64,000 nucleotides of DNA from Commensalibacter papalotli (ex Servin-Garciduenas et al. 2014) (GCF_000527695.1 NZ_ATSX01000001.1:1178001-1242000), one strand, 5' to 3'. Counted from the first letter of the stretch, positions 18,341 through 28,448 are shown. The notes: generated from the sequence alone by a model not told the origin. Numbers and translations are program-made.

Positions 18341-18670
18341 ATTTTGTATTATGTTAAAATTTAAATAATTTCTTTATCTATCAACTATTTATCAAGTTAT
18401 GATAACCAATGGATTTATGATAATAAACAACTTAATAATTTTAAATACAACCCTATCAATCTAGTCATCTTATGATTTCAGTTATATTATTTCACATCTA
18501 TGTAATAGGCGCAGGAACATGTAATTCTGGATAAACAAATGATAAATGTTCGATAAGAGTAGTTGCCATCATTATAGTACAAACAACATACAAATAATGT
18601 CCATTTTATTAATCTTTTTAAATAAATTTTACATTAAAAACTAATCACCATTACTTTAACACATGCTAAT
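18341..18670. other. AT-rich gap between two terminators
   Basis: About 330 bases between the plus-strand terminator of the Hint gene and the minus-strand terminator of the putrescine operon. I see no open frame of useful length, no tRNA fold and no repeat. It is ordinary convergent spacer. Confidence 0.6.
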
Positions 18671-18715
18671 AAAAAAGCGGCTTAACTACTCTTTCAAAAG
18701 TAACAAAGCCGCTTT
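18671..18715 (-). terminator. rho-independent terminator of the puuP-puuB unit
   Basis: On the minus strand AAAGCGGCTT (18706-18715) pairs with AAGCCGCTTT (18674-18683), followed by a T-rich run (plus-strand A run at 18670-18676). It lies about 25 bases after the oxidase stop codon. Confidence 0.85.
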
Positions 18716-18738
18716 CATTATTGCTGGTATATATCTGA

Positions 18739-20157
18739 TTAGAAAGAAATCATCTTACCAGGGGTAATCATACCTTGTAATCCCAACAAAGATTTAGCCA
18801 ATGGAATTGCAACTGGAGAAAGCTGTCTTCCTAATAAAATAGAACGATGTTCAATAGCTGTTAACATTGCAAAATCATCATTATTTTTTAAAATATCATC
18901 TCGAATAGATTTGCCGATACGGACGGTCTGTGCAACACCATGGCCGCTCCATCCATTTACAGCATAAATTGGTACTTGCTTTTCGATTTTACGACAATCA
19001 GTTGCACCATTTAAGGTCAGATCTGTTGTGCCGCTCCAAGCAAATTCAAATTTTAAATCTTTTCTTTCTGGAAATACAGTTTCCAAACGAGACGTTAAAT
19101 AAGCAATGGTCTTTTCTTCATTCCAACGGGTTCCTGTCCCTTGTCCACCAAATAAAATTCTTTGTTTTTTAACTGGACGATAATAATCAATTTGGAACTG
19201 TGTGTCATATACAGCCATATCTGTTGGCAATAATGTTTCTGTGCCACCAGCAACAGGATTGGTAACAGCTACATAAGTATAAAATGGAATGGTTGCATCT
19301 GATTCTGAAAGAAGTTTAAAAGTAGAATCATGTACCGCAAGCACAATACCTTTTTTGGCTAATACACTTCCTGACTCAGTTCTTACTCTGGTTCCTTCTG
19401 GGGTTTCTTCGATTTCTAGGACTTCACTATCTTCATATACTTGTCCCCCATTTTTAACAAAACCATAGATCATCCCTCTTACCAAAGCCAAAGAATGGAT
19501 TTGACCACCCATGCTGTCCAAGGCACCACCATGATAAATCTCGGAATTGATATGTTCCTTGATTTCATATTCACCAAGCATGGTCACAGAATCATCACCA
19601 AGGTGTCGACGTGCATCCGCACCTTTAACCAATGCACCAATATGACCGGGATGAATTGCCGCTGTCAAATGGCCTTTTCGCATATCAACAGATAAATCAT
19701 ATTTACTTACAATTTCTCTGATTAAGTCAAAACATTCAATTGATGTAAAACGCCATAAACGGCAAGCTTCATCATAATCAAAATTTTCGATCATGGTTTC
19801 TGCTTCCCAACGTGCCAAACCTGGGGTTAATTGTCCCCCATTACGACCAGATGCCGCAGAGCCAATACGATTTTTTTCCAACAAAATTGTGTCAACACCA
19901 GATTCTGAAAGATGTAATGCAGTTGATGAACCAAGCAACCCCCCACCAATCACAACAATGTCACAGGTTGTTTCTTCTTCTAACTTAGGCAAACCAGCCC
20001 AAGTGGATAAAGTAGCTTCGTAGTAATTAGCTGGGTGTTCAGGTTTTTGATCGCCATCAACCCAGTTCCAATCTTCTTGTTTATCAGTGTTACTCGTTGG
20101 AACAATCAAGGCATCATCTATTAATATTGGTTTTTCAATTTTTTGTTTTGAAGACAT
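18739..20157 (-). CDS. puuB: FAD-dependent gamma-glutamylputrescine oxidase-like protein
   Basis: 472 residues of the DAO (D-amino-acid-oxidase) family. The FAD dinucleotide-binding motif VVIGGGLLGSSTALHL lies near residue 65, followed by LLEKNRIGSAASGRNGGQ, which marks the PuuB/OrdL branch, then the C-terminal YAVNGWSGHGVAQT flavin-contact segment. In E. coli PuuB oxidises gamma-glutamylputrescine. The upstream gene in the same operon is a clear PuuP-type putrescine importer, which supports that assignment. The glutamylation, aldehyde dehydrogenase and hydrolase partners (PuuA, PuuC, PuuD) are not in this window, so oxidation of another amine remains possible. Gap to the importer is 56 bases; the ATG has only a weak ribosome site. 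Confidence 0.8.
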   Translation of the reverse strand: MSSKQKIEKPILIDDALIVPTSNTDKQEDWNWVDGDQKPEHPANYYEATLSTWAGLPKLEEETTCDIVVIGGGLLGSSTALHLSESGVDTILLEKNRIGSAASGRNGGQLTPGLARWEAETMIENFDYDEACRLWRFTSIECFDLIREIVSKYDLSVDMRKGHLTAAIHPGHIGALVKGADARRHLGDDSVTMLGEYEIKEHINSEIYHGGALDSMGGQIHSLALVRGMIYGFVKNGGQVYEDSEVLEIEETPEGTRVRTESGSVLAKKGIVLAVHDSTFKLLSESDATIPFYTYVAVTNPVAGGTETLLPTDMAVYDTQFQIDYYRPVKKQRILFGGQGTGTRWNEEKTIAYLTSRLETVFPERKDLKFEFAWSGTTDLTLNGATDCRKIEKQVPIYAVNGWSGHGVAQTVRIGKSIRDDILKNNDDFAMLTAIEHRSILLGRQLSPVAIPLAKSLLGLQGMITPGKMISF

Positions 20158-20213
20158 TTAATATAACTCGTTTCTTATTTTGATTAAAGGGTAAGGGCAT
20201 CTTCTTCTTTTTG

Positions 20214-21551
20214 TTAAAAAGATTGTTGTTCTTTAACAAAAAGTGCTTTTTGATATTTTTTTAAATAAAGAAGATAAAGTAATCCCAAAAATGTCCATGA
20301 TAGACCAAATATAAAGGAATCCATCTGTAAGTTCAACCACATATAGGCAACTGTCGTTAATCCAAGCACAGGTAAGATAATATTCAAAGTAAACCCTTTG
20401 ACCGTTTTGAATTGTTTTTTGTAATAGGCAAACATGACCAAAATACATATATTAACTGCACTAAAAGCAATCATGGCACCAAAATTAACAAATGAAACCG
20501 CAGTATCCAAAGTACAAAAGATGGCGGCTAAAGACAAAAAACCCACTAATAATACACAAAAATATGGAGAGTGGTATTTGGGATGAACATATCTAAATAT
20601 CTGACCAGGAATAAACCGAGCAATCCCCATAATATGTAGCAATCTTGCTGCACTTGCATGAGAAGCTAATGCAGATGCAAAGGTATTAACCAACATTGCA
20701 ATCATAAAGAATTTTTGAAAAAGTGCGCCACCAACATAAAAAGCAATTTCAGGCGAAGATGAATCTTTATAATTTTTTAATAATTCATTGGTTGGATAGT
20801 ATAATTGAATAAACCAAGCACTGATAAAGAAAATAATACCACCGGCTAAAACGGTTATCATAATAGCTCTTGGGATCGTTGTTTTTGAGTCTTTTGTTTC
20901 ACTTGCAAGGGTTGAAACTGCATCAAACCCAAGAAAAGAGAAACATAATACAGCGGCACCACCAACCAATGGTCCTATACTATTATCTCCATTAAATAAT
21001 GGTTTTGCAGTCAGCACAGCCTCCCAACCAGCACCCAGCTTAATATGAATAACTAGATAAATAAAATAAATAGTTAAGATCAAAGGAACCCCGACAAATA
21101 TAAAATTCATATTCGCCAGCAGGCTAACATTACGAGAATTAATAAAGGTAACAATAGCTACATAAACAGTAATTAATATCCATGTTGGAATATCTGGAAA
21201 TAATGCGCTAAGATAAGCCCCAGATAACAAAGCATTAATCATGGGTAACAACATATAATCCTGTAATGTCGCCCACCCAACAATAAAGCCACTCTCTTTA
21301 CCACATATTTTACCGGTATATGTAAATGCAGAACCAGATTCTGGAAAGGTCGCTGCCAAGCGACTGTAACTCATTGCTGTTAATAAAATGGCTACTAGCG
21401 TAAATAGATATGCTAGTGGAACGCGACCATTTGTGCGTTCAGAAACAATACCAAAAGTATCGAACACAGTCATTGGCGTTAAATACGCAACCCCGATGAT
21501 TACAACCTGCCATAAAGATAATAGCTTTGCACTTTTTTTTAACTGATCCAT
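20214..21551 (-). CDS. puuP: APC-family putrescine importer (PuuP-like)
   Basis: 445 residues, twelve predicted helices. It resembles E. coli PuuP along its length: LSLWQVVIIGVAYLTPMTVFDTFGI in TM1, TFPESGSAFTY, LLPMINALLSGAYLSALFPDIP, VLCFSFLGFDAVSTLASET in TM6 and ASALASHASAARLLHIMG in TM8. PuuP imports putrescine by proton coupling. The ATG at 21551 is preceded by an in-frame TTG; the ATG is preferred. It is the first gene of a two-gene unit with puuB. The 220-base AT-rich upstream gap must hold its promoter; no operator is obvious. Confidence 0.87.
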   Translation of the reverse strand: MDQLKKSAKLLSLWQVVIIGVAYLTPMTVFDTFGIVSERTNGRVPLAYLFTLVAILLTAMSYSRLAATFPESGSAFTYTGKICGKESGFIVGWATLQDYMLLPMINALLSGAYLSALFPDIPTWILITVYVAIVTFINSRNVSLLANMNFIFVGVPLILTIYFIYLVIHIKLGAGWEAVLTAKPLFNGDNSIGPLVGGAAVLCFSFLGFDAVSTLASETKDSKTTIPRAIMITVLAGGIIFFISAWFIQLYYPTNELLKNYKDSSSPEIAFYVGGALFQKFFMIAMLVNTFASALASHASAARLLHIMGIARFIPGQIFRYVHPKYHSPYFCVLLVGFLSLAAIFCTLDTAVSFVNFGAMIAFSAVNICILVMFAYYKKQFKTVKGFTLNIILPVLGLTTVAYMWLNLQMDSFIFGLSWTFLGLLYLLYLKKYQKALFVKEQQSF

Positions 21552-21772
21552 CAATTACATCTTTATCTTCTTTAAATTGTTAATATAAATTTAAATGAAT
21601 AATATATTTAGTTTATCAATTTTAAAGCAACTAAAGAAAAGTTTACTAGAATAAAACGAAATATAATAACATCTTTATATCTAGCATAATATGAAATTAA
21701 AGATATAATAAACTTTTATTGAACAGGCTTATGATTGACTTTTATTAAATATAAATGTCAATTAATTTGTGA

Positions 21773-22291
21773 CTATAATGTTATTTGTGTACTAACATAC
21801 ATTATCATTTTATTCTCATGACGAAAAAAAACGTTCTCAACAACCATTCCTATCCCGCCTAATACTCTACGTGATGGAATATTATCTTCTTTGGCAACCG
21901 CAACAATACGATCATGACCGCGTGCATGAGCCTCGGTTAAAACAGCATAAGCAGCTTCACGAGCATATCCCCTGCCTTGAGCCCATGGCCATAACGAAAA
22001 CCTAAGCGCATAACCTCTTCCATCAGGTCTATTATGTATTCCTGTTATTCCCAAAAAACGAGAATGGCCAAATTTAATATTTTCTCTTACAACATACATT
22101 CCAATTCGGTGACATCCCCAATAAACGGTGTCCTCACCCATTTCGATTGCGACCTTTAACGAGGTACGAACCCCTCCCAACATATGGCCAAAAGCTTGAC
22201 TATCTGTTTTTAAGGCCGTCACATCTTCAATATCCGCCCATCCTATGGGCGAGAGAATTAATCTAGGTGTATATATTAAAGAAGAAATCAT
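21773..22291 (-). CDS. GNAT family N-acetyltransferase (RimJ/RimL-like)
   Basis: 172 residues. The N-terminal IYTPRLILSPIGWADIEDVTAL (in two pieces) is the usual RimJ/RimL entry, and the acetyl-CoA loop reads LWPWAQGRGYAREAAYAVL (an R/Q-x-x-G-x-G/A-like pyrophosphate loop). The C-terminal IPSRRVLGGIGM contains the N-x-x-S-x-R-V-L-like motif that closes the CoA site. Such enzymes acetylate protein N-termini, small amines or antibiotics; this one cannot be assigned. It lies just after the ettA terminator and seems to be a separate unit. Confidence 0.8.
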   Translation of the reverse strand: MISSLIYTPRLILSPIGWADIEDVTALKTDSQAFGHMLGGVRTSLKVAIEMGEDTVYWGCHRIGMYVVRENIKFGHSRFLGITGIHNRPDGRGYALRFSLWPWAQGRGYAREAAYAVLTEAHARGHDRIVAVAKEDNIPSRRVLGGIGMVVENVFFRHENKMIMYVSTQITL

Positions 22292-22314
22292 GAAACTTAT
22301 CTATTCACGCTTAC

Positions 22315-22354
22315 CAATAAAAAACACCCATCTCATTAAATGATGAAATGGGTG
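22315..22354 (-). terminator. rho-independent terminator after ettA
   Basis: On the minus strand CACCCAT (22348-22354) pairs with ATGGGTG (22325-22331), with TCAT/ATGA inner pairing, and a run of six T follows. It separates ettA from the acetyltransferase gene. Confidence 0.85.
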
Positions 22355-22382
22355 CATCTATTTCACAATATTAAGTAAAAAA

Positions 22383-24062
22383 CTATCGTGAAATAGGTTT
22401 ATATTTAATACGACTAGGTTCAGTTGCATCAGGGCCTAAACGACGACGTTTATCTGCTTCATACGCTTCGAAATTCCCTTGGAACCATTCAACGTGGCTA
22501 TCGCCTTCAAAAGCCAGAATGTGCGTTGCTAAACGATCAAGGAACCATCTATCATGGCTGATCACCACTGCACAACCTGCAAATTCTTCTAGGGCTTCTT
22601 CTAATACGCGCAATGTATCCAAATCTAAATCGTTGGTCGGTTCATCAAGCAATAGAACATTGCTTTCTTTTTTCAACATTTTTGCCAAATGCACACGGTT
22701 ACGCTCACCACCAGAAAGGATACCAACTTTCTTTTGTTGATCAGACCCTTTAAAGTTAAACGCACCAACATAAGCACGCGATGCAATAGAACGTTTACCA
22801 AAGTAAAGCACATCCGTACCGCCAGAGATTTCTTCCCATACTGTTTTATTGGGGTCTAAATCATCACGAGACTGATCTACATATCCCAATTTAACTGTAT
22901 CACCAACACGGATCTCACCTTGATCAGGTGTTTCATTACCTATAATCATTTTAAACAAAGTTGATTTACCTGCACCGTTCGGTCCAATAACCCCAACGAT
23001 CCCTCCAGGTGGCAACTTAAAGTTTAAGCCTTCTATCAATAAACGATCATTAAACCCTTTACCAAGGTTTTCAGCTTCAATAACCACACTTCCCAAACGA
23101 GGGCCTGGTGCGATATTAATTTCAGCTGTACCACCAGATTTTTCTTGGCTTTGTGCCAGCATTTCTTCGTATTTCGCAATACGAGCTTGGCTTTTAGCTT
23201 GTCTGGCTTTGGGTGAAGCACTGATCCATTGTTGTTCAGCCGCCAATGCGCGTTGGCGAGCACTTTCTTCTTTTTCTTCCTGAGCCAAGCGTTTACGTTT
23301 TTGATCCAACCATGAAGAATAATTTCCTTCAAAAGGATACCCACGTCCGCGTTCAAGCTCTAAAATCCAGTTTGTCACATTATCCAAGAAATAACGATCA
23401 TGGGTAATTAGGATCACTGTGCCTGTATATTCACGTAAGGTTTGTTCAAGCCAAGCAACACTTTCTGCATCCAAATGGTTGGTTGGTTCATCAAGTAATA
23501 AAATATCTGGCTTTTCAAGCAACAAACGACATAAAGCAACGCGGCGACGCTCACCCCCAGAAAGTTTCTCAACATTCATATCAGCAGGTGGGCAACGCAG
23601 TGCATCCAACGCAATTTCAATTTGACGGTCTAAATCCCAACCATTCCCTGCATCAATGATTTCTTGTAATTCTGCTTGTTCCGCAAGGAGTGTTGTCATC
23701 TCATCATCATCCATGGGCTCTGCGAACTTCATAGAGATTTCATTAAAACGATCGACGGCCTTTTTCAGAGGACCAAAACCTTCAGCAACATTTTCACCAA
23801 CATTTTTGGTGTTATCAAGTTGAGGTTCTTGTTCAAGATACCCCACCTTGATTCCATCGGCAGCCCAAGCTTCCCCACCGAACTCTTTATCTTTGCCTGC
23901 AATGATTTTTAAAAGGGTTGATTTACCCGCACCATTTACCCCAAGAACACCAATTTTCACCCCAGGTAAAAAGGATAAGGTAATCCCTTTAAAGACTTCA
24001 CGCCCACCAGGAAAAGCCTTGGTCAAATCTTTCATTACATAAACATACTGAGGCCCAGCCAT
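22383..24062 (-). CDS. ettA: energy-dependent translational throttle protein EttA (ABC-F)
   Basis: 559 residues, the usual EttA length. Two ABC cassettes are present: Walker [10 protein letters not shown] and GPNGAGKST, signatures [11 protein letters not shown] and [11 protein letters not shown], and Walker [13 protein letters not shown] and [11 protein letters not shown]. Between them is the Arg/Lys-rich P-site tRNA-interaction motif ([19 protein letters not shown] and [16 protein letters not shown]). EttA binds the ribosomal E site and gates the first elongation step according to the ATP/ADP ratio. The start and the opening [19 protein letters not shown] match the family. A CAU tRNA lies about 100 bases upstream on the same strand. 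Confidence 0.95.
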   Translation of the reverse strand: MAGPQYVYVMKDLTKAFPGGREVFKGITLSFLPGVKIGVLGVNGAGKSTLLKIIAGKDKEFGGEAWAADGIKVGYLEQEPQLDNTKNVGENVAEGFGPLKKAVDRFNEISMKFAEPMDDDEMTTLLAEQAELQEIIDAGNGWDLDRQIEIALDALRCPPADMNVEKLSGGERRRVALCRLLLEKPDILLLDEPTNHLDAESVAWLEQTLREYTGTVILITHDRYFLDNVTNWILELERGRGYPFEGNYSSWLDQKRKRLAQEEKEESARQRALAAEQQWISASPKARQAKSQARIAKYEEMLAQSQEKSGGTAEINIAPGPRLGSVVIEAENLGKGFNDRLLIEGLNFKLPPGGIVGVIGPNGAGKSTLFKMIIGNETPDQGEIRVGDTVKLGYVDQSRDDLDPNKTVWEEISGGTDVLYFGKRSIASRAYVGAFNFKGSDQQKKVGILSGGERNRVHLAKMLKKESNVLLLDEPTNDLDLDTLRVLEEALEEFAGCAVVISHDRWFLDRLATHILAFEGDSHVEWFQGNFEAYEADKRRRLGPDATEPSRIKYKPISR

Positions 24063-24163
24063 CGTCGAGAAGCTCCTTCAAAAATCCATCAAACATATAA
24101 TATAGGGGGAAATTGCCCGCCTAATTTTTTGCTTCAGGCGAAATAATACATATAAAAAGCGTC

Positions 24164-24237
24164 TGCGCCCGGCAGGACTTGAACCTGCAACCAGACCGTT
24201 ATGAGCGGCCGGCTCTAACCAGTTGAGCTACAGGCGC
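24164..24237 (-). tRNA. tRNA with CAU anticodon (elongator Met or Ile2)
   Basis: 74 bases fold completely: acceptor GCGCCTG/CGGGCGC with discriminator A, TA at 8-9, D arm GCTC/GAGC, anticodon arm GGCCG/CGGTC around loop CTCATAA, five-base variable loop, T arm GCAGG/CCTGC with loop TTCAAGT. The anticodon is CAU. Without the initiator features (three G-C pairs in the anticodon stem, mismatched 1-72) it is either elongator tRNA-Met or the lysidine-modified tRNA-Ile2; C4-G69 and C5-G68 would allow the latter. The 3' CCA is not encoded. Confidence 0.93.
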
Positions 24238-24313
24238 ACAAACGCTTTCTCTATTTGCCGTAAAATGAACTTTTTTGCAAGTTTTTTTTTGGGGGAAATA
24301 AAAAAATTTCAAA

Positions 24314-25333
24314 CTAAATAGTTATTTTATTAACTTCGCTAAATTCAATATCAACTAAGACTTGTTCATTTTTAACAGCACAAGTGTTATTTAAATTTAA
24401 TCGCTCAAATAGCGGATCAAAATCAGTATTATTTGGTAAAAAGAAAAAGGGGAAATCTATATCACATCCATTTAATTTTTGATCATAATCAACAGCAGTG
24501 AGCGGTAATTGAAAAATATCATTACCATACGACAATATAAAGACAGCATAAGGCACGTGATTTATAATCTTTTTACGGCGTAAAACTGTTAAAAAAATAA
24601 AATCATTTGGATAAACCCCTGGCCTAAAAGTATGATTTATACTGATAGTAAAATCGATAGTTTCATCTCCTTTTATCCACTTTATAAGGGGTTCAAAAGG
24701 AGTTAACTCATTATCTGGAATTAAAGATACTCCCATTTTGACAAATGTTTTTAAAACGTCTCTTGGTATATATGTATCTCTCTTTAAATGATAAGTTATC
24801 TTTTTTTGCGTTTCATCAAATGTATGAACTAGATCGTCTTCACTATTCGTCGAAATCAATTTTTCTTCTTTATATTCTATTCTGCCACTGTTACTCTTTG
24901 AATTATTCTTAAAAGTAGGAACGCCTTTTTTACCTTTTAAACGATATAAGGTTCGCATCGGTTTGGACCAGTTACCAAATTGGTTTTCAATACCATCACC
25001 AAATTCTGCATTACATAAATCACATTCGTAATTCATAAATAACTTTTTATTTCCTAAAGCTTCGGGAATAACATGTGAGTTTTTTTTAAAAGTTACTTTT
25101 TGCTTTCTATTTTCATCATATTCTGCATTTTCTTTATTACAAAAACGACATTTTTTTACTGGTAACTCACTCCCTAATATTACAGCTTGCATATTAGAGG
25201 TAAGAAACTGCTCATAAATTATATCATAGTTTTGATAGTAAAAATAATTTTGATTATAAAACTTCATAACACTTACAGGTATATAAGTATTTGAATACAA
25301 ATATGTATTATACAAAAGCTTTTTCTTAAACAT
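24314..25333 (-). CDS. HNH endonuclease-like protein (HNH_5 type)
   Basis: 339 residues in the longest form; inner ATGs end at 25267 and 25192 and none has a clear ribosome site. From the last ATG the first part carries two Cys pairs and the HNH core: KKCRFCNKENA, then FKKNSHVIPEALGNK, then ECDLCNAEFGDGIENQFGNW. This C-x-x-C, (E/S)H-x-I-P-E-A-L-G, C-x-x-C-N pattern is that of the HNH_5 family. The remaining 220 residues look like a mixed alpha/beta domain that I do not recognise. Standalone HNH_5 proteins are common in accessory DNA and some act in defence; nothing nearby confirms this. Base composition is more AT-rich than the surrounding housekeeping genes. Confidence 0.65.
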   Translation of the reverse strand: MFKKKLLYNTYLYSNTYIPVSVMKFYNQNYFYYQNYDIIYEQFLTSNMQAVILGSELPVKKCRFCNKENAEYDENRKQKVTFKKNSHVIPEALGNKKLFMNYECDLCNAEFGDGIENQFGNWSKPMRTLYRLKGKKGVPTFKNNSKSNSGRIEYKEEKLISTNSEDDLVHTFDETQKKITYHLKRDTYIPRDVLKTFVKMGVSLIPDNELTPFEPLIKWIKGDETIDFTISINHTFRPGVYPNDFIFLTVLRRKKIINHVPYAVFILSYGNDIFQLPLTAVDYDQKLNGCDIDFPFFFLPNNTDFDPLFERLNLNNTCAVKNEQVLVDIEFSEVNKITI

Positions 25334-25361
25334 AAATCTAATTTTACTAACTATAAATACC

Positions 25362-26255
25362 TCAACTTTTACTAACCTTAATCAGCCCCGTGAACCCACC
25401 GTTTTCTGATGTAAATATTACCTTTTTCTCTTTTGTTTGCAGGTCGGCTTGATACACATGTCCCATCTTATCAGCAACAAAAGCCAGTTGATTATCTGCA
25501 TCAACCGTAAAACCTATCGTTTCATCAAATCCCCGAATAACAACTTCTTTTTTGCTCAAGGTTGATAGTTGCAATCTATTTAGAGAATTTCCTTCAGGTT
25601 CTGCGCCTCTATCTGACCAATAAAGACAATCATTTTTATAATCTATTTCTAAATCAATCGGTTCTGGTAGATGGTCATAAACGACATTAATCTGAGATGG
25701 GTCAATAACAGCCTGCTTATCTTTAAAATCAAAAGGCGCGCAAAGTAAACGACCTGTTCCGCCCTTGGATGGGCCTTTCATTGTCCAAAAGATGCGGTTA
25801 TTTTGAATATCTAATGCTATCCCAACGCAATGTCTGTTTTTCTTATCTTCGTCCAAATACATCTCGTGCGTATCTAGCAAAAATTCGACTTTACCCGTTT
25901 CAATGTGACAGCGTTCAATTTTCATACCCTCACGATCGCACCAATATAAATAGTTTGTTCGATGATCTAATTGGATTTGTTTAGGAGTATGGGTTTCTCC
26001 CATTTTAACCGTGATACCTCTATCTTTGCCATTCAAAGTGCAATGTTGAATATAGCCATCCCAAGCATCATAATCTGCCCCCATATTCGTCCAATAGAGT
26101 AACTGGTCATTCGGATTAAATACAAGACCATCTGGAGTTCCTGATTGATCTTCAATAAGTATTCTTGTTGAATAATCATTGGGATTAATGACAATAATCT
26201 GTCTTTTGATGGCTTCTAATACGATTAGTTGATAGGAAAGTTTTTGAGTATTCAT
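25362..26255 (-). CDS. six-bladed beta-propeller with YWTD-like repeats
   Basis: 297 residues with repeated blades marked by YWTD-like motifs: LLYWTNMGADYDAWDG, YLYWCDREGMKIER, RIFWTMKGPSKGG and CLYWSDRGAEPEG. These are LDL-receptor class B type repeats, found in bacteria in single-domain proteins related to SMP-30/gluconolactonase. No signal peptide is seen, so it is probably cytoplasmic. An enzymatic role such as a lactonase is possible, but no metal ligands can be confirmed. It lies 28 bases upstream of the HNH gene on the same strand, perhaps cotranscribed. Confidence 0.7.
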   Translation of the reverse strand: MNTQKLSYQLIVLEAIKRQIIVINPNDYSTRILIEDQSGTPDGLVFNPNDQLLYWTNMGADYDAWDGYIQHCTLNGKDRGITVKMGETHTPKQIQLDHRTNYLYWCDREGMKIERCHIETGKVEFLLDTHEMYLDEDKKNRHCVGIALDIQNNRIFWTMKGPSKGGTGRLLCAPFDFKDKQAVIDPSQINVVYDHLPEPIDLEIDYKNDCLYWSDRGAEPEGNSLNRLQLSTLSKKEVVIRGFDETIGFTVDADNQLAFVADKMGHVYQADLQTKEKKVIFTSENGGFTGLIKVSKS

Positions 26256-26394
26256 ACGATAATATTCCTTATATTTACTAATGAGGATTAGTATTAATAA
26301 GTTACAGTATATCCGATTTTACGCATCACAATAGTCACTAGATTGAGATCACTACGAGAAACAATATTATTTCGTCTTTTAATAGTTTTTGGTT

Positions 26395-26973
26395 TTATAG
26401 ATCCGTATCATCAGACAAATCTACTTTTTTAATAATACTTATATATAAACGGCTTCTCAAAGTAATTAAGCTATTGCTCCCCAAAGTATAACCAAAATTT
26501 CTCTTTTTAGGTTGACTATTCTTTTTTGAAAAATAATTAAGCCAAGGATAAACTGATTTATCCAACACTTCTATACTATAAATATAATCACCAAATTCAA
26601 ATGTAAGTGTATGAGGGGGAATAAGAGTAAATTTGTCTAGATATCCGCAATATTCAGCTTCATATTCATATTGAGCCATATAATCTGCAGCATATCCCAT
26701 TGGATCCTCCTTTGCTACAGCACATATACTTCTGTCTTCTAAAATTCTGCCCGACTGATTAATTAAATAAATAGAACAACCACTTACCCAGTCATCTTCA
26801 TTGTATTTAATAGAAACAAAAAGCAAATAATAAGACTTAATTTGAATGACTTTTTCCAACGCTCTTCCATCAACTTTATACCAAGTACGACGTCCATTAA
26901 TGCAAATATGCCCCTTGTAAAATGTAAATCGAACAGGTTGCAGGGTGATTGAATCATCTTCAAGTATTTTCAT
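26395..26973 (-). CDS. uncharacterised protein
   Basis: 192 residues, not recognised. It has no signal peptide and no membrane helix. The sequence is rich in aromatic residues and alternating beta-type segments (VRFTFYKGHICINGRRTWYKV, in two parts, YYLLFVSIKYNED, TLTFEFGDYIYSIEV), consistent with a small beta-sandwich. The last 40 residues are basic and low in complexity. It is transcribed with the same polarity as the propeller and HNH genes and may belong to the same accessory patch. No ribosome site stands out. Function unknown. Confidence 0.5.
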   Translation of the reverse strand: MKILEDDSITLQPVRFTFYKGHICINGRRTWYKVDGRALEKVIQIKSYYLLFVSIKYNEDDWVSGCSIYLINQSGRILEDRSICAVAKEDPMGYAADYMAQYEYEAEYCGYLDKFTLIPPHTLTFEFGDYIYSIEVLDKSVYPWLNYFSKKNSQPKKRNFGYTLGSNSLITLRSRLYISIIKKVDLSDDTDL

Positions 26974-27125
26974 TTTATTGTTCTATATTTAGACCTATCA
27001 TTAATAAATATTAATAATTACACTAATACCATAAAATATCTAAAAGGGAAAAATAGCCTTCAATGTTGAAAGAATCAAAATAAATCGCTATGATTCCGCA
27101 TCTTAATAAGAATTGGAATAAAATT

Positions 27126-27647
27126 ATGGATTTATCTAAAATTGCTGCTGGCAAAGATGTGCCAAATGATATTAATGTTGTTATTGAGATCCCCAAAGGA
27201 TCAAAAGTAAAATACGAAGTAGACAAAGATAGTGGTGCTGTTTTCGTTGATCGCGTTGTATTTACCCCAATGGCATATCCTGCTGCTTATGGATTTGTTC
27301 CAAATACCTTGGCTGCTGATGGTGATCCAATTGATATGTTGGTTTTATGCCCAGAACCCATCATCCCAGGATGCGTTATTCGTGCACGCCCGATTGGTGT
27401 ATTGAAAATGGAAGATGAATCAGGCATGGATGAAAAAGTCATCTGTGTTCCTCATGATAAAATCCACCCTCTTTATACCAATATTAAAGAAGTTTCAGAG
27501 CTTCCAGAAATCACTCGCCAAGAAATCGAACATTTCTTTACCCATTACAAAGACCTTGAAAAAGGCAAGTGGGTTAAAATCCAAGGTTGGGATAACAAAG
27601 CCAAAGCTTGTGAATTAATTGAAACTTCAATTAAAAATTACAAATAA
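27126..27647 (+). CDS. ppa: inorganic pyrophosphatase
   Basis: 173 residues from ATG 27126; an in-frame ATG at 27090 would add 12 residues not expected in the family. Family I pyrophosphatase hallmarks are [18 protein letters not shown], the signature [10 protein letters not shown] with the metal-binding Asp residues, [21 protein letters not shown] and [15 protein letters not shown]. The enzyme hydrolyses pyrophosphate in the cytoplasm and works as a hexamer. It is transcribed alone, followed by a long hairpin. Confidence 0.95.
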   Translation: MDLSKIAAGKDVPNDINVVIEIPKGSKVKYEVDKDSGAVFVDRVVFTPMAYPAAYGFVPNTLAADGDPIDMLVLCPEPIIPGCVIRARPIGVLKMEDESGMDEKVICVPHDKIHPLYTNIKEVSELPEITRQEIEHFFTHYKDLEKGKWVKIQGWDNKAKACELIETSIKNYK

Positions 27648-27661
27648 TAAAATAGTTCTTT

Positions 27662-27695
27662 ATGCAAAGACTGTTTACTAAAATAGTCTTTGCAT
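27662..27695 (+). terminator. hairpin after ppa
   Basis: ATGCAAAGACT (27662-27672) and AGTCTTTGCAT (27685-27695) form a perfect 11-bp stem 15 bases after the ppa stop. The downstream sequence is T-rich but lacks a continuous T run, so termination may be partial. Confidence 0.5.
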
Positions 27696-27803
27696 ATCTG
27701 ATATTGATTAACCAGCCCTCTAATTTGATATAATTTTTAGTTTATCATTGAACTACTTTAAGTTACGCTTTAGGTGAAAGACCTATTCTTAAAGGAAATT
27801 ACA

Positions 27804-28448
27804 ATGAATATTGTTGAAATATCTCAAAGACGTTATACAACAAAAAGATACGATAAAAACAAATCAGTTTCTAACCAAGATCTTGATCAACTCCTTACCG
27901 TTCTAAGAAACAGCCCTTCCTCAGTAAATTCTCAGCCTTGGCATTTCTTTGTTGTTAATAATAAAACATCACAAGATAAAATCCTTCCTGCCATTGCAGA
28001 GTTCAATCATGCTCGAATTACTGATTCATCTTACACTATTATCTTTTGTATCAAATCTTCAATAGAGGATAGCTATCTTAAACATCTTTTAGATACCGAG
28101 ATTAAAGATGGTCGATTTACTGATCCTAAGATTGCACAAAGTATGGATCGTGATCGCCGTTTTTTTATCGATCTTAATAATAAAACACAAACTGATTTAC
28201 ATCGTTGGGAAAGCTGTCAATTATATCTAGCTTTGGGACAATTTATGTTTGCCGCCGCATCTATTGGCATTGATTCAACCCCAATCGAAGGATTTGATCC
28301 CGTAAAAATGGATAAGCTGTTGGGATTAAAAGAAAAAGGCCTACAAAGCGTTGTGGTTGCCAGTATTGGTTATAGAGCAGATAATGACAGCAATGCGACA
28401 AGACCAAAATCACGATTACCTAAAGAGGAAATATACACATTTGTATAA
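27804..28448 (+). CDS. NfsB-like oxygen-insensitive NAD(P)H nitroreductase
   Basis: 214 residues from ATG 27804, with AAAGGAAA upstream; ATG 27774 gives a 10-residue extension that is unlikely. The nitroreductase fold is seen in RRYTTKRYDKNK (FMN phosphate contacts), SPSSVNSQPWHFFVV, LGQFMFAAASIGIDSTPIEGFD and LKEKGLQSVVVASIGYRADND. The protein should bind FMN as a dimer and reduce nitroaromatics or quinones. A diverged paralogue with the same landmarks lies at 57630-58286. It seems to be transcribed alone. Confidence 0.88.
   Translation: MNIVEISQRRYTTKRYDKNKSVSNQDLDQLLTVLRNSPSSVNSQPWHFFVVNNKTSQDKILPAIAEFNHARITDSSYTIIFCIKSSIEDSYLKHLLDTEIKDGRFTDPKIAQSMDRDRRFFIDLNNKTQTDLHRWESCQLYLALGQFMFAAASIGIDSTPIEGFDPVKMDKLLGLKEKGLQSVVVASIGYRADNDSNATRPKSRLPKEEIYTFV

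Noticed and set aside
24164-24237. Initiator tRNA-Met
   Set aside because: The 1-72 pair is a normal G-C and the anticodon stem lacks the three G-C pairs of initiators.
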